Shown: one piece after another, positions 1 to 7,480 of the stretch
Layout: the number at the start of each line of letters is the position of its first letter
How positions within the stretch are numbered: the first letter of the stretch is position 1
Source of the DNA: Leclercia pneumoniae
Lineage (GTDB): Bacteria > Pseudomonadota > Gammaproteobacteria > Enterobacterales > Enterobacteriaceae
Assembly: GCF_017348915.1 (NCBI RefSeq)
Contig: NZ_CP071383.1
Location: forward strand, 1,922,001-1,986,000
Direction: 5' to 3'
DNA length: 64,000 nt
Translations under genes and position numbers: made by a program
The notes under the pieces: generated by a model
The model's input: the letters and a program-made list of their open reading frames with translations, nothing else
The model's database searches: none
Told to the model about the DNA's origin: nothing

Positions 1-166
1 TTTTTTTGCTGCTGCTCTTTTTCTTGGGTTCCGTCACTTTCACCAGATGTTTTTTTTGCACGGCCGAGGTCCGCGCCTGCTCTGAGGCGGTCGCCGTTGA
101 GGTGAAAGTCAGTGTCGTAAACAGCAAAGCACAGAGCGTGATCGAGATTTTATTTATCCGCGCCAC
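1..166 (-). CDS. mepH: Murein DD-endopeptidase MepH, N-terminal part (3' end outside window)
   Basis: Only the first 55 codons lie in the window. Read on the minus strand from a GTG at 166, the protein starts V/M-ARINKISITL and continues into a hydrophobic stretch ending near TATA-SEQA, a Sec signal peptide, followed by a Lys/Ser-rich linker. This closely matches the N-terminus of E. coli MepH (YdhO), an NlpC/P60 endopeptidase that cleaves peptidoglycan cross-links in the periplasm. An AGGGGA ribosome-binding site sits about 8 nt upstream of the GTG, which decides the start. The catalytic domain is beyond the window edge. The gene is divergent from grxD, as in E. coli. Confidence 0.85.
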   Translation of the reverse strand, partial: MARINKISITLCALLFTTLTFTSTATASEQARTSAVQKKHLVKVTEPKKKSSSKK

Positions 167-501
167 TGGGCAATCCCCTAATAATTCCGGGCAACAATAA
201 TACCCGCGTGTGATTTACAAAGCCCGTCGATTCTAATCCATAAAAAGGGACAAAGTTAATAAACTTTCACCGCTAAAACGACGTTTCGTTAGCGAGCGCA
301 AAAAAAATCACCATAAAGTGAGCGTATTGTACATTCGCTGAACAAAACCCTGGACAGAACAGGGTTTTGTTACTTTTAGAATGCAGCTTTATCGGTAGCG
401 CGATACAATAGATAACGTGACGAAAATGTTATTTTCCGTTGTCGTTCTGAAACGCTACAATGACAGACGATTGCCGTAACAGAAGTTAAAGGAAGCAAGA
501 C
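167..501. other. mepH-grxD divergent intergenic region with a perfect inverted repeat
   Basis: These 335 bp separate the divergent starts of mepH and grxD and contain no convincing coding sequence. At 341-371 there is a perfect 12-bp inverted repeat (AACAAAACCCTG and its complement, 7-nt loop). It is not followed by a clear T-run on the plus strand, only ACTTTTAG, so it is not a textbook terminator. It lies about 130 bp upstream of the grxD start codon and may sit in the 5' leader or be a protein-binding site. Confidence 0.6.
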
Positions 502-849
502 ATGAGCACCACTATTGAAAAAATTCAGCAGCAAATCGCTGAAAACCCGATTCTCCTGTACATGAAAGGTTCTCCGAAGCTGCCAAGCTGTGGTTTTTCC
601 GCACAAGCAGTGCAGGCGCTTTCTGCCTGTGGTGAGCGTTTTGCTTACGTTGATATTCTGCAGAACCCGGACATTCGCGCCGAGCTGCCGAAATACGCAA
701 ACTGGCCGACCTTCCCACAGCTGTGGGTTGATGGTGAACTGGTTGGCGGCTGCGATATCCTGATCGAGATGTATCAGCGCGGTGAACTGCAGCAGCTCAT
801 CAAAGAGACCGCTGCCAAGTACAAATCGGAAGAGCCGAGCGCAGAGTAA
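502..849 (+). CDS. grxD: Monothiol glutaredoxin 4 (Grx4)
   Basis: A 115-residue cytosolic monothiol glutaredoxin with the diagnostic CGFS active site at residues 30-33, the preceding KGSP loop, and the glutathione-binding WPTFPQLWVDGELVGG segment. Proteins of this type carry a glutathione-ligated [2Fe-2S] cluster, often shared with BolA partners, and take part in Fe-S trafficking and iron sensing. AAGGAAG lies just upstream of the ATG. Length equals that of E. coli Grx4. It is convergent with rnt across a shared bidirectional terminator. Confidence 0.97.
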   Translation: MSTTIEKIQQQIAENPILLYMKGSPKLPSCGFSAQAVQALSACGERFAYVDILQNPDIRAELPKYANWPTFPQLWVDGELVGGCDILIEMYQRGELQQLIKETAAKYKSEEPSAE

Positions 850-864
850 CGTCTCTCGCCATGC

Positions 865-893
865 AAAAAAGCGACCTTACGGTCGCTTTTTTT
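865..893. terminator. Bidirectional terminator between grxD and rnt
   Basis: A six-bp GC-rich stem, GCGACC/GGTCGC, with a TTAC loop is flanked by A6 on the left and T7 on the right. It can therefore terminate both grxD (plus) and rnt (minus). Its right edge touches the rnt stop codon. Confidence 0.85.
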
Positions 894-1542
894 ATTCCTC
901 GCTGTCGCCTATCGGCAGCGGCCAGCCGCCCAGGCGTTTCCAGCGGTTGACGATCTCGCAAAACAACTCCGCGGTACGCTCAGTATCATAGAGGGCTGAG
1001 TGTGCCTGGCTGCCATCAAATTCAATACCCGCGGTAATACAGGCTTTAGACAGCACCGTCTGACCCAGCGCGAGTCCGCTCAGGGCCGCGGTGTCAAAGG
1101 TCACAAACGGGTGGAACGGGTTGCGTTTCAGGGAAGAGCGCTCGGCGGCAGCCATCATAAAGCTATGATCGAAGGTCGCGTTATGGGCGACCATAATGGC
1201 GCGATTACAGTTCTGGTCTTTCATCCCCTTGCGGACCATTTTGAAGATGGCGTGCAGAGCGTCGTATTCGCTTACCGCGCCACGCAGCGGATTGTGCGGG
1301 TCGATGCCGTTAAAGGCCAGCGCCTCTGGCTGCAGATTGGCACCTTCAAAAGGTTCCACGTGGAAATGCAGCGTCTCGTCCGGCATCAACCAGCCCTGTT
1401 CATCCATTTTCAACGTGATCGCGGCGATCTCAAGCAGCGCATCGGTTTTAGCATTAAATCCGGCGGTTTCTACATCAATGACGACAGGATAAAAGCCACG
1501 AAAACGGTCACACAGACCGGAAAATTGAGCGATATCGGACAT
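892..1542 (-). CDS. rnt: Ribonuclease T
   Basis: A 216-residue DEDDh exonuclease. D23 and E25 ([10 protein letters not shown]), the Asp of the HNATFDH motif near 125, and H181/D186 (AHSALYD) are all present at the E. coli positions. RNase T trims the 3' ends of tRNA, 5S and 23S rRNA and turns over the tRNA CCA end; it works as a dimer. In E. coli K-12 the giant helicase gene lhr follows rnt; here grxD follows directly, so lhr is absent from this locus. Confidence 0.97.
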   Translation of the reverse strand: MSDIAQFSGLCDRFRGFYPVVIDVETAGFNAKTDALLEIAAITLKMDEQGWLMPDETLHFHVEPFEGANLQPEALAFNGIDPHNPLRGAVSEYDALHAIFKMVRKGMKDQNCNRAIMVAHNATFDHSFMMAAAERSSLKRNPFHPFVTFDTAALSGLALGQTVLSKACITAGIEFDGSQAHSALYDTERTAELFCEIVNRWKRLGGWPLPIGDSEE

Positions 1543-1606
1543 CTGGGTCTCTTAAAAGGGGGAAAAAGCAGTGCGCATTATGGCAAATTTTGAGAAGGGA
1601 TGCAGT

Positions 1607-1632
1607 AAAACAACGGGCGCGTAGCGCGCCCG
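1607..1632 (-). terminator. Intrinsic terminator downstream of gloA
   Basis: On the minus strand an 8-bp perfect stem (CGGGCGCG and its complement) with a 3-nt loop is followed by TTGTTTT. It starts 5 nt after the gloA stop codon and ends the nemRA-gloA transcript before rnt. Confidence 0.75.
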
Positions 1633-1637
1633 GGGGA

Positions 1638-2045
1638 TTAATTGCCCAGACCGCGACCGGCGTCTTTGGCTTCAATCAGTTCAATTTTATAACCGTCTGG
1701 ATCTTCAACAAACGCAATCACGGTGGTGCCGCCTTTAACCGGGCCAGCTTCACGGGTGACATTACCGCCGTTGGCACGGATGCGCTCGCACGCCTCTGCT
1801 GCGTTGTCCACTTCCAGCGCGATATGACCGTAAGCGGTGCCCAGCTCATAGCTGTCCACGCCCCAGTTGTAGGTCAGCTCAATGACCGCTTCTTCGCTCT
1901 CTTCGCCATAACCGACAAAGGCGAGGGAGTATTTGTACTCCGAATTTTCGCTGGTGCGCAGCAATTTCATGCCCAGCACGTTGGTGTAAAATTCGATGGA
2001 ACGTTGCAGGTCGCCAACACGCAGCATGGTATGAAGTAAGCGCAT
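1638..2045 (-). CDS. gloA: Lactoylglutathione lyase (glyoxalase I)
   Basis: A 135-residue glyoxalase I. All four metal ligands of the E. coli nickel enzyme are at their known positions: H5, E56, H74 and E122. It converts the glutathione hemithioacetal of methylglyoxal to S-lactoylglutathione in the cytosol. It lies 83 bp downstream of nemA on the same strand, matching the E. coli nemR-nemA-gloA operon induced by electrophiles. A GC-rich hairpin in that gap may adjust gloA expression relative to nemA. Confidence 0.97.
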   Translation of the reverse strand: MRLLHTMLRVGDLQRSIEFYTNVLGMKLLRTSENSEYKYSLAFVGYGEESEEAVIELTYNWGVDSYELGTAYGHIALEVDNAAEACERIRANGGNVTREAGPVKGGTTVIAFVEDPDGYKIELIEAKDAGRGLGN

Positions 2046-2093
2046 AATATCCTCTTAACTTTTTATCATCTTGAACAGAAACGATGTTTTAGT

Positions 2094-2117
2094 ATAGCGG
2101 CGAAGTGTCGCCGCTAT
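2094..2117 (-). other. Hairpin in the nemA-gloA gap
   Basis: A perfect 10-bp stem (ATAGCGGCGA and its complement, 4-nt loop) lies 11 nt after the nemA stop. On the minus strand it is followed by ACTAAAAC, not a T-run, so it may be a processing or stabilising hairpin or a weak attenuator rather than a true terminator. Confidence 0.5.
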
Positions 2118-2128
2118 CAATGCGCCGT

Positions 2129-3226
2129 TTATAAAGTTGGGTAATCGGTATAACCTTCAGCACCGCCGCCATAGAAGCTTTCCGGACGCTGCGGGTTGAG
2201 TTCTGCTTTATGTTTCAAACGCGCGACCAGATCCGGGTTAGCAATATAATCGCGGCCAAAAGCAACGGCATCAATCAGACCTTTGTTGATCAGATCTTCC
2301 GCTTTCTCAGGTGTATACGCACCCGCACCGATAATGACGCCCTGGAAACGGGCACGCACTTTTTCACGGAATGCTTCAGAGTAAGGCTGGCCACCGGCCC
2401 AGTCAGGCTCGGACATGTGCAGATAGGCAATGCCACGTTTTGCCAGCTCTTCGATCAGGTACAGCGCATCGGCTTCTTCGTTCGGGCCGTTATCCACATT
2501 CTGGAAGCTGCCAATCGGTGATACGCGAATACCGACGCGGTCAGCACCGATTTCAGCTACCACAGCATCGACCACTTCCAGCACCAGGCGCGCGCGGTTT
2601 TCAACGCTGCCGCCGTACTGATCGGTACGCTGGTTAGAAGACGGGGAGAGGAATTGGTGCAACAGGTATCCGTGCGCAGAGTGCAGCTCGATCATATCGA
2701 AGCCGGCTTCACGGGCGTTTGTCACCGCCTGTCGGAAATCATTCACAATACCAGGGATCTCTTCGAGCTCCAGCGCGCGCGGCGTAGTGGTATCCACGCG
2801 GATAGCGCGGCCTTGTTCGTCGCGCAGCGAGGTGCGGGTGCTGGCGTTCAGGGCTGAGGCCGATACCGGCGCCTGGCCGTCAGGTTGAATGCTACTGTGC
2901 GAAATACGCCCGGTATGCCACAGCTGAACGGCAATACGTCCCTCTTCAGCATGTACGCCTGCGGTGATTTTTTTCCACGCGGCAATCTGTTCCGGGCTGT
3001 GCAGACCCGGTGCACCGGCATAGCCTTTCGCCTGGGCGGAAATCTGCGTTGCTTCGGAGATAATCAGACCTGCGCTGGCGCGCTGGCGATAATATTCGCC
3101 CATCAGCGGCGTCGGGATATCACCCGGCTCAATGCTGCGCAGACGGGTCAGCGGGGCCATAAATACGCGGTTTGGCGCGGTCACGGCACCGACTTTCAGT
3201 GGGGTAAACAATTTTGAAGCTGACAT
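2129..3226 (-). CDS. nemA: N-ethylmaleimide reductase (Old Yellow Enzyme family)
   Basis: A 365-residue FMN-dependent TIM-barrel ene-reductase. Family marks include the N-terminal [12 protein letters not shown] strand, the substrate-binding [17 protein letters not shown] segment near residue 180, the [11 protein letters not shown] loop, and a C-terminal [17 protein letters not shown]-dependent reduction of electrophilic alkenes, nitro compounds and similar substrates is the known role. It follows nemR by 53 bp; a CAGGAGA ribosome-binding site and a second NemR-like palindrome lie in that gap. Confidence 0.96.
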   Translation of the reverse strand: MSASKLFTPLKVGAVTAPNRVFMAPLTRLRSIEPGDIPTPLMGEYYRQRASAGLIISEATQISAQAKGYAGAPGLHSPEQIAAWKKITAGVHAEEGRIAVQLWHTGRISHSSIQPDGQAPVSASALNASTRTSLRDEQGRAIRVDTTTPRALELEEIPGIVNDFRQAVTNAREAGFDMIELHSAHGYLLHQFLSPSSNQRTDQYGGSVENRARLVLEVVDAVVAEIGADRVGIRVSPIGSFQNVDNGPNEEADALYLIEELAKRGIAYLHMSEPDWAGGQPYSEAFREKVRARFQGVIIGAGAYTPEKAEDLINKGLIDAVAFGRDYIANPDLVARLKHKAELNPQRPESFYGGGAEGYTDYPTL

Positions 3227-3239
3227 AGCGTCTCCTGAG

Positions 3240-3254
3240 TAGACCGGTCGTCTA
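3240..3254 (-). promoter_or_regulatory. Second NemR-box-like palindrome, upstream of nemA
   Basis: TAGACCGGTCGTCTA is an imperfect copy of the NemR operator found upstream of nemR, with the TAGAC/GTCTA arms kept and the spacer one base shorter. It sits 14 bp upstream of the nemA start, overlapping the translation initiation region. It could give nemA-gloA extra repression independent of the nemR promoter; binding is inferred only. Confidence 0.5.
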
Positions 3255-3279
3255 GTAAAGTGCGAAATAAAAACGCCTG

Positions 3280-3879
3280 TTAACCACCAGGCGTGATAAT
3301 GATGTTCTGGACGTGCGCCAGCGCGCTCTCAAGCGGTACGGCACTGTGCGATATTTTGGCCTGCAGGTTCGCCCCCAGCCACAAGGAGTAGAGCACTTGT
3401 GCCTGGGTCAACGGCTCGCCAATAAAGCTCAGTGATTTTTCATCACGCCCCGCAGACAACGCCTGAGCGAGGAGGGTAATCACCCCGCTGGCCCCTTTGT
3501 CCATCGCTGTGCGCATATCCTCTGAAAGATCGCACACCTCGGCAGAGAGCTTCACGGTAAGGCATCCACTGATTATGCCCTGCGAACAAAACTGGTTCAG
3601 CGTCTCTTGATAATACGCCAGCACACGATCACGATGATTACCTGCGCCGCCCGTAAAATGTTGAGCAAGGCGCTGATGGTAATTAGCGTAATGCCGCTCG
3701 AGCAATGCCACCCCAAACGCCTCTTTCGAGCGGAAGTAGTGGTAAAACGACCCCTTTGGCACATCGGCAGTTTTAAGGAGTTCGCTCAACCCCATGCCGG
3801 TAAATCCCCTGTGCATGCAGAGCTTTTCACCGGTGGCCAGGAGGTGTTCGCGGGTATCGTGTTCAGTGTTTCTGTTCAT
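3280..3879 (-). CDS. nemR: Electrophile- and HOCl-sensing TetR repressor NemR
   Basis: A 199-residue TetR-family repressor with an N-terminal helix-turn-helix ([27 protein letters not shown], about residues 29-55). The redox pair of E. coli NemR is conserved: C106 (SGCLTVK) and K175 (LQAKIS), which form the reversible sulfenamide bond in response to reactive chlorine. NemR represses nemR-nemA-gloA until quinones, methylglyoxal or HOCl modify it. A perfect NemR box lies just upstream, so it is likely autoregulated. Confidence 0.95.
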   Translation of the reverse strand: MNRNTEHDTREHLLATGEKLCMHRGFTGMGLSELLKTADVPKGSFYHYFRSKEAFGVALLERHYANYHQRLAQHFTGGAGNHRDRVLAYYQETLNQFCSQGIISGCLTVKLSAEVCDLSEDMRTAMDKGASGVITLLAQALSAGRDEKSLSFIGEPLTQAQVLYSLWLGANLQAKISHSAVPLESALAHVQNIIITPGG

Positions 3880-3892
3880 GGCCCCAATGTAG

Positions 3893-3908
3893 TAGACCGT
3901 TCGGTCTA
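3893..3908 (-). promoter_or_regulatory. NemR operator upstream of nemR
   Basis: TAGACCGTTCGGTCTA is a perfect inverted repeat (TAGACC N4 GGTCTA) starting 14 bp upstream of the nemR start codon. It has the form of the NemR box known from E. coli. It lies in the 38-bp gap between nemR and the eptA stop codon. Confidence 0.8.
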
Positions 3909-3917
3909 ATGCAAGCG

Positions 3918-5549
3918 TTATGTTCGTCGACAGGGGTTCAGCAAATCGCTTTGAGGCTGATACACCGAGGTTTGCACATTCATCATGCCGAGCACCGTGG
4001 AGAACAGATTATCTTGCGATACGGCCTCGGTCTGCGCCTGTTGGCGCACGCACTGTTCGTCAATGCCGAAGCCTTTCTGATAATCCGCCGATAGCCAGAA
4101 CAAAAACGGAATATGGGTCTGTTGCGACGGTGCCAGCATATACGGGGTACCGTGCAGATAGAGGCCGTTTTCTCCCAGCGATTCACCGTGGTCGGAGAGA
4201 TAGATCAGCGCCGTATTCATGCTGTTCTGTCGGGCCTTCAGCGCATCAATCGTTTTGCTCACCACGCTATCGGTGTAGAGAATGGTGTTGTCGTAAGTAT
4301 TAAGCAGCGCCTGATGATCGCAGTTCTGAATTTCATTGGTATCGCAGGTGGGCGTAAAACGACGGAACTGCGGCGGATAGCGCCGATAATAGGCCGGGCC
4401 GTGGCTACCCATCAGGTGAATAACCAGCACGCTGTCCTGCTTCAGACCGTCCAGTACTTTATCCAGACGATAGAGATCAACGTCATCAATGCAGACACTG
4501 TCTTTGCAGAGTTGATCCTGCTTCCACTGGGTCATATCGGTAAAGTGCACACGATTGCAGGCTCCTTTACAGCCTCCGTCATTATCGCGCCACAACAGAT
4601 TCACACCCGCGTGGGCGAGCACGTCCATCAGCCCCTCCTTATGATGGGCGAGATCGGCATCATACTGCTTGCGCGGCATTCCGGAGAACATGCAGGGTAC
4701 AGAAACGGCAGTTTCGGTGCCACAGGACGACGCCTGGGGGAAGTTAATCACGTTCTGTTTTTTCAGTTCCGGATTCGTCTCACGCCCATAGCCATTGAGC
4801 GAATAGTTTTCTGCCCGTGAGGCCTCGCCCAGCACCAGCACCAGCACGGTTTTTTTATGCTGAGCCAGCAAAACCGGCCCTTTATGGGCATCTTCTCCCT
4901 GCCGAATCAGGGTTTGATCGCCTTCAAACCAGCGCGCTTTGCTGTATTTCACTATCGCACTCACGTAGTTCGCCGGCGTGACCATCTTGACGATGCTTTT
5001 GTTATTGCGAAACAGCGAGGCGTAATCCTTATAGAAGAGGGCGGCAATCAAAATAATAATCAACAGGCTTCCCAGGATCGACGCCAGACGCATCACCAGC
5101 ACATGCCACCAGCGGGCAGGGCGGATGCGAACCATCGCCAACACCACAGCCGGCACCAGCCCGGCCACCGTCAGCCATAGCACCAACTGCGGGGTAATCA
5201 ACGCCGTCGCTTCCTGTGAATTCGTCTCGAAGACGTTCACCATCATGTTCTGATCGATAACCGCCCCGTAGGTAAACATGAACCAAGTCGCCGCGGCGCA
5301 GCCCAGCGTCAGTAGCACCAGCAGCGGTTTACGAATCAGCGGGATGTTTAAAAAGCTAAAAACGATTACCCAGCCGCAGAACAGCACCACTGGAATCGAG
5401 AACGCGAAGAGATATTCATGCAGTCGGGCTGGCGCAATAATGGCCCAGCTACGATGAATGAACAGGGCATTCAAAAGTGTAAAAAAGAGCGCGCAGCCGA
5501 GCGTAAACCGGGTATCGTTACACTGTAACTTATTAAAAAGGCGCATCAT
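3918..5549 (-). CDS. eptA: Lipid A phosphoethanolamine transferase EptA
   Basis: A 543-residue inner-membrane enzyme: an N-terminal domain of about five transmembrane helices (residues 15-175) and a periplasmic sulfatase-fold domain. Catalytic marks match E. coli EptA: E242 in GEASRAEN, nucleophile T280 in SSCGTET, the FTPTCDTNEIQ segment, and the metal-binding YLSDHGESLGENG near 450. Many paired cysteines suggest disulfides. The family adds phosphoethanolamine to lipid A, lowering negative charge and polymyxin binding. In E. coli eptA sits elsewhere beside basRS; here it stands between nemR and ydhL with no adjacent two-component system. It is a chromosomal EptA-type protein, not an MCR-9/10-like sequence. 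Confidence 0.92.
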   Translation of the reverse strand: MMRLFNKLQCNDTRFTLGCALFFTLLNALFIHRSWAIIAPARLHEYLFAFSIPVVLFCGWVIVFSFLNIPLIRKPLLVLLTLGCAAATWFMFTYGAVIDQNMMVNVFETNSQEATALITPQLVLWLTVAGLVPAVVLAMVRIRPARWWHVLVMRLASILGSLLIIILIAALFYKDYASLFRNNKSIVKMVTPANYVSAIVKYSKARWFEGDQTLIRQGEDAHKGPVLLAQHKKTVLVLVLGEASRAENYSLNGYGRETNPELKKQNVINFPQASSCGTETAVSVPCMFSGMPRKQYDADLAHHKEGLMDVLAHAGVNLLWRDNDGGCKGACNRVHFTDMTQWKQDQLCKDSVCIDDVDLYRLDKVLDGLKQDSVLVIHLMGSHGPAYYRRYPPQFRRFTPTCDTNEIQNCDHQALLNTYDNTILYTDSVVSKTIDALKARQNSMNTALIYLSDHGESLGENGLYLHGTPYMLAPSQQTHIPFLFWLSADYQKGFGIDEQCVRQQAQTEAVSQDNLFSTVLGMMNVQTSVYQPQSDLLNPCRRT

Positions 5550-5695
5550 CAGTAAAACCCTTCATTGTTGTGATGACGCGAGTATAAGGAGCAAAGATTA
5601 GTGAAACCTTAGCCCCACATTTCTGATATTGACGCCTTGCGTAACCCCGGCTTAAGGTCTTCACTTTACTCTATTCATTGGGCCGGGAGGTGGGT

Positions 5696-5935
5696 GTGGC
5701 AGAACAACTGGAGTTTTTTCCCGTTCAGAGCCCGTGCCGGGGTATCTGCCAGTCGGATGAACGTGGATTCTGCCGGGGCTGTATGCGTAGCCGGGAGGAG
5801 CGCTTTAACTGGCAAACCCTGAGCGACGCGCAAAAGCAGGAGGTACTGCGCCTCTGTCGCCAACGTCTGCTGCGCAAATTACGCGCAAACAGGCCGCCCG
5901 ATGCCGAAGAACCCCAGCAACCCTCACTGTTTTAA
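5696..5935 (+). CDS. ydhL: DUF1289 family protein YdhL
   Basis: A 79-residue protein with the short DUF1289 domain: four cysteines in SPCRGICQ and GFCRGCMR (about residues 13-31) that look like a small metal-binding site, followed by a basic helix and a QQPSLF tail. An ATG exists 18 nt upstream, but GGGAGG lies 5 nt before the GTG at 5696, and that start gives exactly the E. coli length. Function unknown. In E. coli it lies next to nemR; here eptA separates them. Confidence 0.85.
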   Translation: MAEQLEFFPVQSPCRGICQSDERGFCRGCMRSREERFNWQTLSDAQKQEVLRLCRQRLLRKLRANRPPDAEEPQQPSLF

Positions 5936-5983
5936 CCTGCAAAATGCGTATACTCATCTCATCTTTATGTTGAGGAAAATCCA

Positions 5984-6880
5984 ATGGTTCAGCGTATTAC
6001 TCTCGCCCCGCAGGGGCCGGAATTCTCGCGTTTTGTGATGGGTTACTGGCGTTTGATGGACTGGAACATGTCCGCCCGCCAGCTGGTGAGCTTTATTGAA
6101 GAACATCTTGATTTAGGGATCACCACCGTCGATCACGCGGATATCTATGGCGGTTATCAATGCGAAGCGGCGTTTGGCGAAGCGATGAAGCTGGCGCCGT
6201 CGCTGCGTCAGCGGATGGAGGTGGTGACCAAATGCGGTATCGCCACCACCGCCAAACCCGAGCATGCCCTGGGTCACTACATCACCGATCGCGACCACAT
6301 TGTGCAAAGCGCTGAGCAGTCGCTGATAAATCTGGCGACCGACCATATCGACCTGTTGCTGATCCACCGCCCGGACCCTTTAATGGATGCTGACGAGGTT
6401 GCAGAGGCTTTCCTGGCACTTCACCAGAGCGGCAAAGTGCGCCATTTCGGCGTCTCGAACTTTACCCCAGCGCAGTTCGCGCTGCTGCAGTCTCGTGTGC
6501 CTTTCACTCTGGCGACCAACCAGGTAGAGATTTCGCCGGTACATCAGCCCCTGTTGCTGGACGGTACCCTCGATCAACTGCAACAGTTACGTGTGCGTCC
6601 AATGGCATGGTCCTGCCTGGGTGGCGGTCGTCTGTTTAATGACGAACAGTTCCAGCCGCTGCGCGATGAGTTGGCGCAGGTGGGGCGCGAGCTGAATGCA
6701 CAATCGATTGAACAGGTGGTCTACGCCTGGGTGCTTCGCCTGCCGTCACGCCCGTTGCCGATTATCGGATCCGGCAAAATCGAACGCGTGCGCTCGGCCA
6801 TTGCCGCTGAAGAGCTTAAGATGACACGTCAGCAATGGTTCCGCATTCGTAAAGCTGCTTTAGGTTACGACGTCCCCTAA
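5984..6880 (+). CDS. ydhF: Aldo/keto reductase family oxidoreductase YdhF
   Basis: A 298-residue (beta/alpha)8 aldo/keto reductase, probably NADPH-dependent. The catalytic Asp/Tyr of TVDHADIYGGY, the Lys of VVTKCGI and the His of LLLIHRPDPL are present, as is the C-terminal cofactor segment PIIGSGKIERV. TGAGGAAAA precedes the ATG. It matches E. coli YdhF in length and position; its physiological substrate is unknown. It is followed on the same strand by sodC after 81 bp. Confidence 0.92.
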   Translation: MVQRITLAPQGPEFSRFVMGYWRLMDWNMSARQLVSFIEEHLDLGITTVDHADIYGGYQCEAAFGEAMKLAPSLRQRMEVVTKCGIATTAKPEHALGHYITDRDHIVQSAEQSLINLATDHIDLLLIHRPDPLMDADEVAEAFLALHQSGKVRHFGVSNFTPAQFALLQSRVPFTLATNQVEISPVHQPLLLDGTLDQLQQLRVRPMAWSCLGGGRLFNDEQFQPLRDELAQVGRELNAQSIEQVVYAWVLRLPSRPLPIIGSGKIERVRSAIAAEELKMTRQQWFRIRKAALGYDVP

Positions 6881-6961
6881 ATCTCTATTTATCTGACTTT
6901 CCGGTGAAATCCTTGCCCCTCGTATAAACTTAAGGGGCAAAAAATAACCTGAGGAGGTCAT

Positions 6962-7480
6962 ATGAAGCGTTTTACTCTGGCAATATTGGCGCTGGTGGTC
7001 AGCGCAGGAGCGCAAGCCGCCAGCGACGAAGTTGAGATGAACCTTGTCACACCTCAGGGGGTAGGTCAGTCAATCGGTACGGTGACCATCACCGAAACGG
7101 ATAAAGGGCTGGAATTTACCCCCGCGCTTAACGCCCTTCCTCCGGGCGAGCATGGCTTCCACGTTCACGCGAAAGGCTCCTGCCAGCCAGCGATGAAAGA
7201 GGGAAAACCGTCGGCGGCTGAAGCGGCGGGGGGACACCTTGATCCACACCAGAGCGGTAAGCACGAAGGGCCAGACGGTATGGGGCACCTTGGCGATCTG
7301 CCGGTATTGGTCGTGAACAACGACGGTAAAGCCACGGACGCGGTGGTGGCCCCTCGACTGAAAAAACTGGATGAGGTGAAAGGCAAAGCGCTGATGATCC
7401 ACGTGGGGGGTGACAATATGTCCGATCAGCCGAAACCTCTCGGCGGCGGCGGCGCGCGTTACGCCTGCGGCGTCATTTGA
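6962..7480 (+). CDS. sodC: Periplasmic Cu/Zn superoxide dismutase
   Basis: A 172-residue precursor with a signal peptide ([19 protein letters not shown]). The Cu/Zn ligand clusters are visible: [34 protein letters not shown], and [15 protein letters not shown] and YACGVI supply the cysteines of the intramolecular disulfide. It dismutates periplasmic superoxide. GAGGAGG lies directly before the start. Its last 22 bp overlap the 3' end of the convergent ydhK, an arrangement that could allow antisense interaction. Confidence 0.96.
   Translation: MKRFTLAILALVVSAGAQAASDEVEMNLVTPQGVGQSIGTVTITETDKGLEFTPALNALPPGEHGFHVHAKGSCQPAMKEGKPSAAEAAGGHLDPHQSGKHEGPDGMGHLGDLPVLVVNNDGKATDAVVAPRLKKLDEVKGKALMIHVGGDNMSDQPKPLGGGGARYACGVI

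Noticed and set aside
1000..1593. A 197-codon plus-strand open frame opposite rnt
   Set aside because: It overlaps the complete RNase T gene antisense and shows no independent coding signals.
4113..4820. A 235-codon plus-strand open frame opposite eptA
   Set aside because: It lies entirely within the well-supported eptA gene on the other strand, has no ribosome-binding site and no family resemblance; it is a reading-frame shadow.
3918..5549. A mobile mcr-9/mcr-10-type colistin-resistance gene
   Set aside because: The sequence follows chromosomal EptA (SSCGTET and FTPTCDTNEIQ context) and not the N-terminus of MCR-9-like proteins, and no mobile element flanks it.
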